A stretch of 13,723 nucleotides of DNA from assembly GCA_015067375.1 (NCBI GenBank), contig SVMQ01000034.1:1-13723 (forward strand), written 5' to 3'. The stretch comes from Oscillospiraceae bacterium (GTDB lineage: Bacteria; Bacillota; Clostridia; Oscillospirales; Ruminococcaceae). Shown here piece after piece: positions 5,454 through 12,347 of this stretch (positions are counted from its first letter, which is position 1; every line of letters begins with the position of its first letter). The position numbers and the translations under genes were made by a program. The notes below the pieces were generated by a model. That model had not been told where the DNA came from, ran no database searches, and worked only from the letters and a program-made list of their open reading frames with translations.

Positions 5454-7391
5454 TTATCTTATTGTGCTGCCGTTGGGTGTGTCGCTGTCAAGGAACAGCA
5501 CGCGTACATCATTGTCGCCTGCATCACACGCGAGTATCATGCCCTGGCTCTCTTCGCCGCAGAGCTTTGCGGGAGCAAGGTTTGCAACGAACACGATCTT
5601 CTTGCCGATAAGTTCCTCAGGTGTGTACCACTGTGCGATGCCCGAAACGATCTGTCTGCCGCCTCTGCCGTCGTCTACCTGTAGCTTGAGCAGCTTCTTT
5701 GCCTTCTTTATCTTCTCGCAGGCTGTTATCTCGCCGCTTCTGAGCTTGACGTTTGCAAATTCCTCGATACCGATGATGTTAGCCTTGTCGAGATCCTCGT
5801 CCTCGCGGTATTCCTGCTTGGGTGCGAGCATTGCGTTAAGCTCCTCGATCTCCTTGTCCATGTCTATTCTGGGGAAGAGAACGTCGCCCTTCTTTACTGT
5901 AACGTCAGCGGCAAGTGTGCCGAATACATTGAGTGTATCGTAGCTTGTGCAAGCCTCGCAAGCGCCGATCTGCTCCCATACCTTGGGCATTGTCGTGGGC
6001 ATGAACGGGAACAGCAGACCCGAGCAGATGCGTACTGTTTCGAGCAGGTTGTAGAGAACTGTCGCAAGTCTTGTCTTGTTAGCCTCGTCCTTTGCGAGTA
6101 TCCAGGGTGCAGTCTCGTCGATATACTTGTTTGCGCGGGAAACTACCTTGAATATCTCCTCAAGTGCCTTGGAGAGCTGTGCCTCGTCAACAAGGGGAGC
6201 GATCTTGTCGCGCAGTGCGGTCGCCATGCTCTTGAGCTCGTCGTCGAGAGCGTCAGCCTGTCTGTCCGTGGGCAGAGTGCCGCCGAAGTATTTTTCAACC
6301 ATCGCAACGGTACGGGAAACGAGGTTTCCGAGATCGTTTGCGAGGTCTGTATTGATGCGACCGATCATGATCTCGTTGGAGAAGTTGCAGTCGCTGCCGT
6401 AGGGCATATCGCGGAGTATCTGGTAACGTACTGCGTCAACGCCGTAGCGCTCACCGAGGATGAACGGATCAACGACATTGCCGAGAGATTTCGACATCTT
6501 AGCGCCGTTGAATGTGATCCAGCCGTGACCGTAAAGGCGCTTGGGGAGCGGCTCATCCAGCATCATCAGGATTATAGGCCATACGATAGAGTGGAAGCGC
6601 ACGATCTCCTTTGCGGTCATGTGCATATCAGCAGGCCAGTACTTGTTGTAGTCATCGTAAGCGTCGTTTTCGTAGCCGAGCGCCGAGATATAGTTTGTGA
6701 GCGCGTCTACCCATACATATACGACGTGCTTGGGGTCGAAGTCAACAGGGATGCCCCATGTGAAGCTCGTTCTGGATACGCAGAGATCCTCCAGACCTGG
6801 CTTGATGAAGTTGTTGACCATCTCGTTTACGCGGCTCTTGGGCTGGAGATAATCGGTTTCTGTGAGGAATTTCTCGATCTTATCTGCAAAGTCGGACAGG
6901 CGCAGGAAGTATGCTTCCTCGTTTGCGTCGATGACCTCTCTGCCGCAGTCGGGACACTTGCCGTCAACGAGCTGTGACTCTGTCCAGAAGCTCTCGCAGG
7001 GTGTGCAGTACTTGCCTGTGTACTTGCCCTTGTAGATGTAGCCCTTGTCGTACAGCTTGCGGAATACGCTCTGTACGGTCTTGATGTGATGATCGTCAGT
7101 TGTGCGGATATAGCGGTCGTAGCTGACGTTCATGAAGCTCCACAGCTTCTTGAAGTTGTCAACGATGGGATCAACGTACTCCTTGGGGGTAACGCCGATC
7201 TCCTTTGCCTTGTTCTCGATCTTCTGACCATGCTCATCCGTTCCTGTCAGGAACATCACGTCATATCCCTGCATCCTCTTGAAGCGCGCGATGGAGTCAC
7301 ACGCAACAGTCGTATAGCAGTGACCGATATGGGGATTGCCCGAGGGGTAGTATATCGGGGTGGTTATATAAAACTTTTCTCCATTACTCAT
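5454..7391 (-). CDS. metG: Methionyl-tRNA synthetase with C-terminal tRNA-binding domain
   Basis: Class I aminoacyl-tRNA synthetase charging tRNA-Met, 645 residues. The HIGH signature is at 21-24 (GNPHIGHCYTT), LTGTDEHGQK at 48-57, a single Cys4 zinc knuckle at Cys129, Cys132, Cys146 and Cys149, a GIPVDFDP..VVYVWVDAL block near 213-231, and KMSKS at 298-302. An anticodon-binding helical domain follows. The last hundred or so residues form an EMAP-II/Arc1p-like tRNA-binding OB domain (VKLRSGEITACEKIKKAKKL, then a GKKIVFVANLAPAKL segment) that aids dimerisation and tRNA binding. The start ATG 7391 has a GAGGT site 10 nt upstream and fits the family; an upstream in-frame ATG at 7430 would add 13 residues with no good ribosome site. 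It has its own promoter, and its 5' leader of roughly 75 nt is too short for a T-box. Confidence 0.97.
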   Translation of the reverse strand: MSNGEKFYITTPIYYPSGNPHIGHCYTTVACDSIARFKRMQGYDVMFLTGTDEHGQKIENKAKEIGVTPKEYVDPIVDNFKKLWSFMNVSYDRYIRTTDDHHIKTVQSVFRKLYDKGYIYKGKYTGKYCTPCESFWTESQLVDGKCPDCGREVIDANEEAYFLRLSDFADKIEKFLTETDYLQPKSRVNEMVNNFIKPGLEDLCVSRTSFTWGIPVDFDPKHVVYVWVDALTNYISALGYENDAYDDYNKYWPADMHMTAKEIVRFHSIVWPIILMMLDEPLPKRLYGHGWITFNGAKMSKSLGNVVDPFILGERYGVDAVRYQILRDMPYGSDCNFSNEIMIGRINTDLANDLGNLVSRTVAMVEKYFGGTLPTDRQADALDDELKSMATALRDKIAPLVDEAQLSKALEEIFKVVSRANKYIDETAPWILAKDEANKTRLATVLYNLLETVRICSGLLFPFMPTTMPKVWEQIGACEACTSYDTLNVFGTLAADVTVKKGDVLFPRIDMDKEIEELNAMLAPKQEYREDEDLDKANIIGIEEFANVKLRSGEITACEKIKKAKKLLKLQVDDGRGGRQIVSGIAQWYTPEELIGKKIVFVANLAPAKLCGEESQGMILACDAGDNDVRVLFLDSDTPNGSTIR

Positions 7392-7472
7392 AGTATAAAA
7401 TACCTCTTTTTCTACAATTTTTAATAACATTTCAGAAAAACAAAGTTCCCCAAAATATATTTATTCCATTTT

Positions 7473-7501
7473 ATTATATTACTTTTTGCGATAATTTTCA
7501 A
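7473..7501 (-). promoter_or_regulatory. sigma-A-type promoter of metG
   Basis: Read on the minus strand: TTGAAA (7501-7496), 17-nt spacer, TATAAT (7478-7473). This is a perfect -10, a 5/6 -35 and optimal spacing, embedded in AT-rich DNA. The predicted start is near 7466, giving a leader of about 75 nt before metG. It faces away from the promoter of the regulator gene. Confidence 0.75.
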
Positions 7502-7549
7502 GCGGCTCGAAAAAAAACAAGAAACTTTTACATATTATATAAAAAAGAC

Positions 7550-7578
7550 TTGATTTTTTTTGTTTTTTTTAGTACAAT
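7550..7578 (+). promoter_or_regulatory. Strong promoter with T-tract spacer upstream of the structured leader
   Basis: TTGATT (7550-7555), 17-nt spacer made almost wholly of T (7556-7570, with one G), then TACAAT (7573-7578). Hexamers match sigma-A at 4/6 and 5/6 with ideal spacing. A-tracts lie upstream (7510-7518, 7541-7546). The predicted start is near 7585. The T-run suggests bent or stiff DNA and may affect promoter strength. Confidence 0.7.
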
Positions 7579-7584
7579 ATAGAG

Positions 7585-7775
7585 TGAGAGTATATACTCC
7601 CTGCGTTAGCTCTGTCATTTTTCGGGGAACCTGATGTGAAAAATGCACAAAGCGGCGCAAACTACATACAGACACAGGAGGCTCAGCTTCCGTCCGACCT
7701 GCCGACCCAGAGGGGTCTGTCCAATGGCTTGGGGAGGAGGAACGGCACTCCGCGACATTCAGAAAGAGGTAAAAA
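7585..7775 (+). ncRNA. Candidate structured RNA (long leader or ncRNA) before the PucR-like gene
   Basis: About 195 nt lie between the predicted transcription start and the regulator's start codon. Although one frame stays open from 7636, the encoded residues look like translated non-coding sequence. Potential helices are plentiful: CATTTTTC (7616-7623) pairs perfectly with GAAAAATG (7638-7645) around a G/A-rich loop, extendable by TGT/ACA with one bulged base; GACCC AGAG GGGTC forms a tetraloop hairpin (7705-7718); ACAGAC (7668-7673) can pair with GTCTGT (7715-7720) to enclose it, or with TCTGT (7611-7615) instead; TGCCG (7700-7704) matches CGGCA (7743-7747); GGAG (7736-7739) matches CTCC (7748-7751). 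There is no internal U-tract terminator, so it reads into the gene. I could not match a T-box, SAM, ydaO, glycine, SRP or RNase P signature. raiA-type RNA and 6S RNA remain untested possibilities. Endpoints are approximate. Confidence 0.5.
7588..7599. repeat. Perfect 12-bp palindrome at the transcription start
   Basis: GAGTATATACTC is fully self-complementary and falls at about +4 to +15 of the predicted plus-strand transcript. This is a natural place for a repressor operator, possibly autoregulation by the downstream PucR-like protein. It could alternatively be a small 5' hairpin of the RNA. Confidence 0.4.
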
Positions 7776-7779
7776 CAAA

Positions 7780-8865
7780 ATGTCCAACAGATTGTTCCAG
7801 GGTATTGTTCATCAGATGAAGGACGCTGTAAACAGAGTTATCGGCGTTATTGATGAAAACGGCACGATCATTGCCTGCAGCGACCTGACCCGTGTGGGCG
7901 GCGGCAACGACTTTTTCTCGATTGAGCTTGGCGATTCCCACGAGGTGTTCATCCGCGACGGCTACACCTACAAGCCTTTCGGTGTTCATGTAAAGCCCGA
8001 CTATGCAGTTTTCGTAGAGGGTACTGACGAGCCTGCTGCAAAGTACGCGAGCGTTATCGCTATCTCCCTTTCGGGCATCAAGCAGTACTACGACGAAAAA
8101 TACGACAGAAACAATTTTGTTAAGAATATCATTCTGGACAACGTGCTGCCCGGTGATATCAGCCTTAAGGCGCGCGAGCTGCACTTCAACGCTGACATCA
8201 GCAGAGTTGTGTTCCTTATCAGCGTTATCAGCTCCAACGATGTTTCCGCTTATGACGTTATCCAGAACCTTTTCCCCGACAAGAACAAGGATTTCGTTTT
8301 CAATATCACAGAAACTGACATCGTTCTCGTCAAGGAAGTTAAGAACAACATCGACGTGCGCGACCTTGAGAAGCTTGCGCGCTCCATTTCCGACACGCTT
8401 TCAAGCGAGTTCTTTACAAAGGTCAACGTTGGTATCGGCACTCCCGTTATCGGCGTAAAGGATCTTGCTCGCTCCTTCAAGGAGGCGCAGACAGCGCTTG
8501 AGGTAGGAAAGGTATTCGATACCGACAAGAACATCGTAAGCTACGACAACCTCGGTATCGCCAGACTTATCTATCACCTGCCCACAACACTGTGCGAGAC
8601 ATTCCTGAAAGAGGTGTTCAAGAAGAACTCCATCGAGTCGCTCGATCACGAAACACTGTTCACTATCCAGAAGTTCTTCGAGAACAGCCTGAACGTTTCC
8701 GAGACCTCCAGAAAGCTGTTCGTACACAGAAACACACTGGTTTATCGTCTTGACAAGATCAAGAAGCTGACAGGCCTTGATCTGCGCGAGTTCGACCATG
8801 CTATAATCTTCAAGATCGCGCTCATGGTCAAGAAGTATCTCGCTGCAAATCCGACAAAGTTCTGA
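7780..8865 (+). CDS. PucR/CdaR-type transcriptional regulator
   Basis: A 361-residue cytoplasmic regulator. Residues 1-105 resemble a ligand-sensing domain of the sugar-diacid-recognition type (LFQGIVHQMKDAVNRVIGVI, then IIACSDLTRVG). Residues about 138-250 form the degenerate GGDEF-like domain of CdaR/PucR proteins (VVFLISVI, VNVGIGTPV, SFKEAQTALEVGK). The C-terminus carries the PucR helix-turn-helix (about 303-345): LNVSETSRKLFVHRNTLVYR, LDKIKKLTGLDLREF. The ligand is unknown; relatives sense purine metabolites or sugar acids. The start ATG 7780 has AGAGGT 9 nt upstream and opens the homologous region. An ATG at 7636 is in frame, but the intervening sequence looks like RNA leader, not protein. 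The gene is monocistronic, closed by a terminator, and sits behind a long structured leader. It does not neighbour an obvious metabolic target. Confidence 0.85.
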   Translation: MSNRLFQGIVHQMKDAVNRVIGVIDENGTIIACSDLTRVGGGNDFFSIELGDSHEVFIRDGYTYKPFGVHVKPDYAVFVEGTDEPAAKYASVIAISLSGIKQYYDEKYDRNNFVKNIILDNVLPGDISLKARELHFNADISRVVFLISVISSNDVSAYDVIQNLFPDKNKDFVFNITETDIVLVKEVKNNIDVRDLEKLARSISDTLSSEFFTKVNVGIGTPVIGVKDLARSFKEAQTALEVGKVFDTDKNIVSYDNLGIARLIYHLPTTLCETFLKEVFKKNSIESLDHETLFTIQKFFENSLNVSETSRKLFVHRNTLVYRLDKIKKLTGLDLREFDHAIIFKIALMVKKYLAANPTKF

Positions 8866-8878
8866 TCCACAAAAATAA

Positions 8879-8925
8879 ACGGCTGCCCCGAATCAGCGTT
8901 CGGGACAGCCTTTGAAATGTTTTTG
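8879..8925 (+). terminator. Strong Rho-independent terminator after the PucR-like gene
   Basis: GGCTGCCCCGAA (8881-8892) pairs with TTCGGGACAGCC (8899-8910) across a 6-nt loop, with a single C/A mismatch. The tract tttgaaatgttttt follows. It lies 15 nt after the stop codon and separates the regulator from ftsEX. Confidence 0.85.
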
Positions 8926-8989
8926 GACGTAATAGAAATAGCCGCACGGATACAGGCGGCAAGGGGAATTATTATTTTAGGAGTTATAA

Positions 8990-9676
8990 ATGGTAGAGTT
9001 CAAGAACGTCAGCGTGCATTATTCCAGCGGCGTTGACGCACTTCAGAATATAAATCTCAGAATCAACGACGGAGAGTTCGTGTTCATCGTCGGTGAGAGC
9101 GGCGCGGGCAAGTCCACGCTGATGAAGCTGATGATGCGCGAGGTGGTTCCGTCCTCAGGCAGAGTATTCGTAAACGGATACAATCTCGCCAAGACCAAGG
9201 GCAACAAGATCGCAAAATTCCGCCGTTCCATCGGAATGGTGTTTCAGGATTTCCGTCTTATCCCTGAGTTGAACGTTTATGAAAACGTGGCATTTGTCCT
9301 GCGCATTGCAGATCAGCCCATGAAATTCATCAAGCAGCGCGTGCCTTATGTACTCAATCTTGTCGAGCTTCAGCATAAAGCAAAGAGCCGTCCCAAGGAG
9401 CTTTCGGGCGGCGAGCAGCAGCGTGTTGCGATCGCGCGTGCGCTCGCAAACGATCCCAGCCTTATCATTGCGGACGAGCCTACGGGCAACATCGACCCCA
9501 AGCTGTCTTACGAAATAGTGGAGCTGCTGAAGGAGATCAACCGCTGCGGTACTACTGTTGTCATGGTAACTCATGAGCATGACCTTGTGAAATATTTCGG
9601 CGGTCGTATCATCAACCTTGACGGCGGTACTATCACATTTGATGAAAATATCGGAGGTCAGAATGAGGACGAGTAA
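8990..9676 (+). CDS. ftsE: Cell-division ABC transporter ATPase FtsE
   Basis: A 228-residue ATPase with Walker [10 protein letters not shown] (35-43), Q-loop VFQDFR (Gln86), signature LSGGEQQR (138-145), Walker [13 protein letters not shown] (158-169) and H-loop His195. Length and sequence fit FtsE. FtsE binds FtsX at the membrane and, by ATP hydrolysis, drives conformational changes that activate extracellular peptidoglycan hydrolases during division or elongation. ATG 8990 has an AGGAG site 8 nt upstream. The region between the preceding terminator and this start (8926-8989) must hold the promoter, but I found no convincing hexamer pair. The end overlaps ftsX by 14 nt, indicating coupled translation and equimolar production. 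Confidence 0.96.
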   Translation: MVEFKNVSVHYSSGVDALQNINLRINDGEFVFIVGESGAGKSTLMKLMMREVVPSSGRVFVNGYNLAKTKGNKIAKFRRSIGMVFQDFRLIPELNVYENVAFVLRIADQPMKFIKQRVPYVLNLVELQHKAKSRPKELSGGEQQRVAIARALANDPSLIIADEPTGNIDPKLSYEIVELLKEINRCGTTVVMVTHEHDLVKYFGGRIINLDGGTITFDENIGGQNEDE

Positions 9677-10568
9677 TGTCACATACCTTGTAAAAAAAGG
9701 CGTATCCTCGGTATGGAAGAACTTCGTCATGTCATTAGCGAGCTTCAGTATACTGATGGTCAGCCTGCTGCTTGTCAGCAGCACAGTACTGCTCATGATA
9801 AATGTCAATATCGTCATGGGCAATATCGAGAACACAAATGAGATAGCCATATATCTCGAAGAGGGCGTAACAGATGCTCAGATGTCGCATATACGCGAGG
9901 TGCTGGAGAGCAACAGCGATCTCAACGACATACAGCATATCACCAAGGAAGAAGCCTTTGAATCCTTCCGCGAGGATATACCTGAGTATTCCGAGCTTCT
10001 GGATAACCTTGAAAGCAACCCCATGCCCGAAACCTTTATGGTGCACGTTTCCGATCTGACCAAGATCCGCCACATCGTAAACGTTATATCAGAGCTGGAC
10101 GGCGTTGAAAAGGTAAAGGCGCCGTATGACTTTGCGGGCATCCTTGTGAATATCCGCAACACGTTTACTGTGATCGCATCGGCAGTGCTGCTGGTGCTGG
10201 TGATCGTCAGCGTGGTCATAGTTTCCAATACGATAAGAGCAAGCGTGTTCTCCAGACGCAACGAGATCAGCATCATGAAGTATGTTGGCGCGACCAACGG
10301 CTTCATCAAAGCGCCGTTCTTTGTGGAGGGTATGTTCATCGGTGCTGTGGCAGGTATTGCAGCGTGGGGACTTACATGGGTGTTCTACAATTCTGTATTT
10401 TCCATGTTCAGCGGAAATGATATTACGCTGTGGCAGATGTTCGGATTTTTTGATCTGATCGCATTTGATGATATCAAGTGGCTGGTGCTGTTGATCAACT
10501 GCGTTGCAGGCGCATTTCTTGGCGCAGTGGGCACTGTTATCAGCACAGGAAAGTACCTCAGTGTTTAA
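9663..10568 (+). CDS. ftsX: Cell-division permease-like protein FtsX
   Basis: A 301-residue protein with the FtsX topology: cytoplasmic N-terminus, TM1 (about 22-48), a large extracytoplasmic loop (about 49-167), TM2 (about 168-190), a short loop with the coupling-type sequence SRRNEISIMKYVGATNGFI (197-215), TM3 (about 218-243) and TM4 (about 271-296). The loop is the part that contacts hydrolases or their activators in Gram-positives. The start ATG 9663 lies inside the ftsE end and has GGAGGT 3 nt upstream (9654-9659), a tight but usable spacing. Earlier in-frame ATGs at 9618 and 9642 would add residues lying within the ftsE frame and precede the normal FtsX N-terminus. It is followed after 34 nt by an S41 protease. 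Confidence 0.94.
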   Translation: MRTSNVTYLVKKGVSSVWKNFVMSLASFSILMVSLLLVSSTVLLMINVNIVMGNIENTNEIAIYLEEGVTDAQMSHIREVLESNSDLNDIQHITKEEAFESFREDIPEYSELLDNLESNPMPETFMVHVSDLTKIRHIVNVISELDGVEKVKAPYDFAGILVNIRNTFTVIASAVLLVLVIVSVVIVSNTIRASVFSRRNEISIMKYVGATNGFIKAPFFVEGMFIGAVAGIAAWGLTWVFYNSVFSMFSGNDITLWQMFGFFDLIAFDDIKWLVLLINCVAGAFLGAVGTVISTGKYLSV

Positions 10569-10587
10569 GTATTAATTCGTACCATAG

Positions 10588-10594
10588 AAAGGAA
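10588..10594 (+). promoter_or_regulatory. Ribosome site supporting a TTG start
   Basis: AAAGGAA lies 8 nt before TTG at 10603. No ATG or GTG occurs in frame at the right distance, and the TTG-initiated reading begins directly with a Lys-rich N-terminus leading into a signal anchor. The non-AUG start is therefore the best choice. Confidence 0.6.
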
Positions 10595-10602
10595 TCTTTC
10601 GC

Positions 10603-11799
10603 TTGAATAAAAAGATATCTCTTGGTGTAGCGATAAGCCTTGTGGCGATCGGCTGTGCCATTACATTCGTACTGACATGGGCTGTATCGCTGAATGTGTA
10701 CAACTCAAAGATCGGTACTGCCGAAAAATATGAGGGTATGTATGCGAAGCTTCGCGAGATAGATGCTGCGGTAAGAACGAACTACATCGGCACTTTCGAT
10801 GAGGAGGCGATAGAAGCCTCCGCGATAAGCGGATATATCACAGGTATCGGAGATAAGTACGCAAGCTATATGACAGGCTCGACTTATTATGAGATACAGC
10901 AGACAAATAACGGCGTTATCCTTGGCGCGGGCTTTGAGGCAGAGGACGACGGCAGCGGATATCTGAAGATAACGACCGTGTACAGCGGCAGCTCTGCAGA
11001 CATTGCAGGTGTTAAGGTCGGTGATGTTATCACCGCGATCGACGGAAAGAGCCTGCTTTCAATGGAGGCAGGAACAGCCGCTGAAAAGCTTTCGGGCGAG
11101 GTGGGAACCCGTATTTCGCTGAAGCTTCTTCGCAACGGCGAGGCGCTGTCGGTGAACCTTATCAGACAGCAGCTTGAGATAGAGTCTGTTACAGGCGACA
11201 TCCTTGATAACAATGTAGCTTATATCAGGATAAGCTCCTTTAATGCAAAGACAGCGGAGCAGTTCGGCAATACGCTGAATTCCATCACCGCGGTGGGTGC
11301 AAAGTCGCTTATCATCGACCTCAGACAGAACAGCGGCGGTGTAACATCCGCGCTGAAGCCCATGCTCAACCGATTTGTATCTTCAGCGATAATCGCGACT
11401 GCTGAGTATGCTGACGGAAGCCGTAAGGCTATCATAGAAACCGACTCGGGCACGATCGTTGATATGCCTGTGGCGGTACTTGTTGACGGCGGCACCGCTT
11501 CGGCTGCTGAGCTGTTTGCGGGAGCGCTGCGCGATGAATACGGCGCGGTCATCATTGGCACTCAGACGATGGGCAAGGCGCTTATCCAGAACACATACGA
11601 GTTCTCGGACGGCAGTGCGCTGACCATTTCCACAGCAAGAGTGTATCTCACCAAATCAGGCACATGGGAGGGTACAGGAATAAAGCCTGACTATGTTGCA
11701 GAGCTTACGCTCGACACACTTCCCGAAAACCTGACCTATGAGATAGATTCTCAGCTGCAGAAGGCGGTAGAGATACTGTCCGCAACAGCCGCACAGTAA
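10603..11799 (+). CDS. S41 family carboxy-terminal processing peptidase (CtpA/CtpB-like)
   Basis: A 398-residue secreted, membrane-anchored serine protease. Residues about 6-32 are a signal-anchor. A short helical region (41-100) precedes a PDZ domain (about 100-185; VILGAGFEAE, VYSGSSADIAGVKVGD, ITAIDGKSL) that senses substrate C-termini. The S41 core follows, with YIRISSF (207-213) and IDLRQNSGG (238-246). The catalytic Ser300 lies in GGTASAAELFAGAL and Lys325 in GTQTMGKALIQ, with Gln329 as the expected third residue. Such proteases cleave extracytoplasmic proteins, often cell-wall hydrolases or signalling proteins. It starts with TTG. It sits 34 nt after ftsX with no terminator between, so co-expression with ftsEX is likely; Bacillus subtilis also places an S41 protease (CtpB) beside ftsEX. 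The substrate is not evident from the window. Confidence 0.94.
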   Translation: MNKKISLGVAISLVAIGCAITFVLTWAVSLNVYNSKIGTAEKYEGMYAKLREIDAAVRTNYIGTFDEEAIEASAISGYITGIGDKYASYMTGSTYYEIQQTNNGVILGAGFEAEDDGSGYLKITTVYSGSSADIAGVKVGDVITAIDGKSLLSMEAGTAAEKLSGEVGTRISLKLLRNGEALSVNLIRQQLEIESVTGDILDNNVAYIRISSFNAKTAEQFGNTLNSITAVGAKSLIIDLRQNSGGVTSALKPMLNRFVSSAIIATAEYADGSRKAIIETDSGTIVDMPVAVLVDGGTASAAELFAGALRDEYGAVIIGTQTMGKALIQNTYEFSDGSALTISTARVYLTKSGTWEGTGIKPDYVAELTLDTLPENLTYEIDSQLQKAVEILSATAAQ

Positions 11800-11803
11800 A
11801 GTA

Positions 11804-11831
11804 TTTTCACGGCAATGACCGTATATATTAT
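11804..11831 (+). promoter_or_regulatory. Candidate promoter for greA-lysS
   Basis: TTTTCA (11804-11809), 16-nt spacer, TATTAT (11826-11831), within the 59-nt gap between the S41 protease and greA. Matches are 4/6 and 5/6. No terminator is visible before it, so greA could also be reached by readthrough. Confidence is modest. Confidence 0.35.
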
Positions 11832-11858
11832 AAAAAATAAACGGAGGACAACATAATT

Positions 11859-12347
11859 ATGAACAAGCCTATTACAGTTTTAACAAAAGACGGCGTAGCA
11901 AAGCTTGAGGCAGAGCTTGAAGAGCTCAAGACCGTCAAGCGCCGCGAGGTGGCTGAGAAGATCAAGGTAGCTCTTTCTTTCGGTGACCTTTCCGAGAACA
12001 GTGAGTACGACGAGGCAAAGAACGAGCAGGGTATCGTAGAGTCGCGTATCGCTGAGATCGAAGCTACTCTCGCACACGCACAGGTTATCGACGCCGATGA
12101 TATCACAACTGAAAAGGTCGGCATCGGTACAGTTGTAAAGATACTCGATATGGAGATGGAAGAGGAGATGGAGTTCCAGATCGTTGGCACAAGCGAGGCT
12201 AACATCGACAAGGGACAGATGTCAGACGAGTCGCCTATCGGCGCTGCGCTCATTGGCCACAAGATCGGTGAGGTGGTCGATGTAGAAACTCCCTCGGGCG
12301 TTTTACAGTTCGAGATCCTTGACATCAGCAAGAAGGAGGAAGAATAA
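11859..12347 (+). CDS. greA: Transcript cleavage factor GreA
   Basis: A 162-residue protein of normal GreA length. The N-terminal antiparallel coiled coil spans about 10-78, with the catalytic tip in FGDLSENSEYDEAK (41-54), including Asp43 and Glu46, which enter the RNA polymerase secondary channel and stimulate cleavage of backtracked transcripts. The C-terminal FKBP-like domain (about 85-158) contains the conserved SPIGAALIGHKIGEVV (125-140). The start ATG 11859 has GGAGG 11 nt upstream. The stop TAA shares its last base with the lysS start (TAATG), so the two genes are translationally coupled, a common Firmicute pairing. Confidence 0.97.
   Translation: MNKPITVLTKDGVAKLEAELEELKTVKRREVAEKIKVALSFGDLSENSEYDEAKNEQGIVESRIAEIEATLAHAQVIDADDITTEKVGIGTVVKILDMEMEEEMEFQIVGTSEANIDKGQMSDESPIGAALIGHKIGEVVDVETPSGVLQFEILDISKKEEE

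Noticed and set aside
7392..7466. T-box leader for metG
   Set aside because: The minus-strand leader is only about 75 nt, AT-rich, and lacks the T-box sequence and an antiterminator/terminator pair.
7690..7735. SRP RNA signature near the G-rich part of the leader
   Set aside because: The near-invariant SRP apical loop sequence (GGTCAGGTCCGGAAGGAAGCA type) is not present.
7585..7775. Firm assignment of the leader as 6S RNA
   Set aside because: CCCTGCGTTAG at 7599-7609 vaguely recalls Firmicute 6S RNA, but I found no complementary 3' strand that would close the long terminal stem, so it is left as an untested alternative.
7636..7779. 48-residue extension of the PucR-like protein
   Set aside because: The residues look like translated RNA leader, no ribosome site precedes the ATG at 7636, and ATG 7780 has AGAGGT and starts the conserved domain.
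8941..8960. GCCGC-N10-GCGGC inverted repeat upstream of ftsE
   Set aside because: The arms are only 5 bp with a 10-nt loop and no T-tract; it may be chance, and no promoter could be placed around it.
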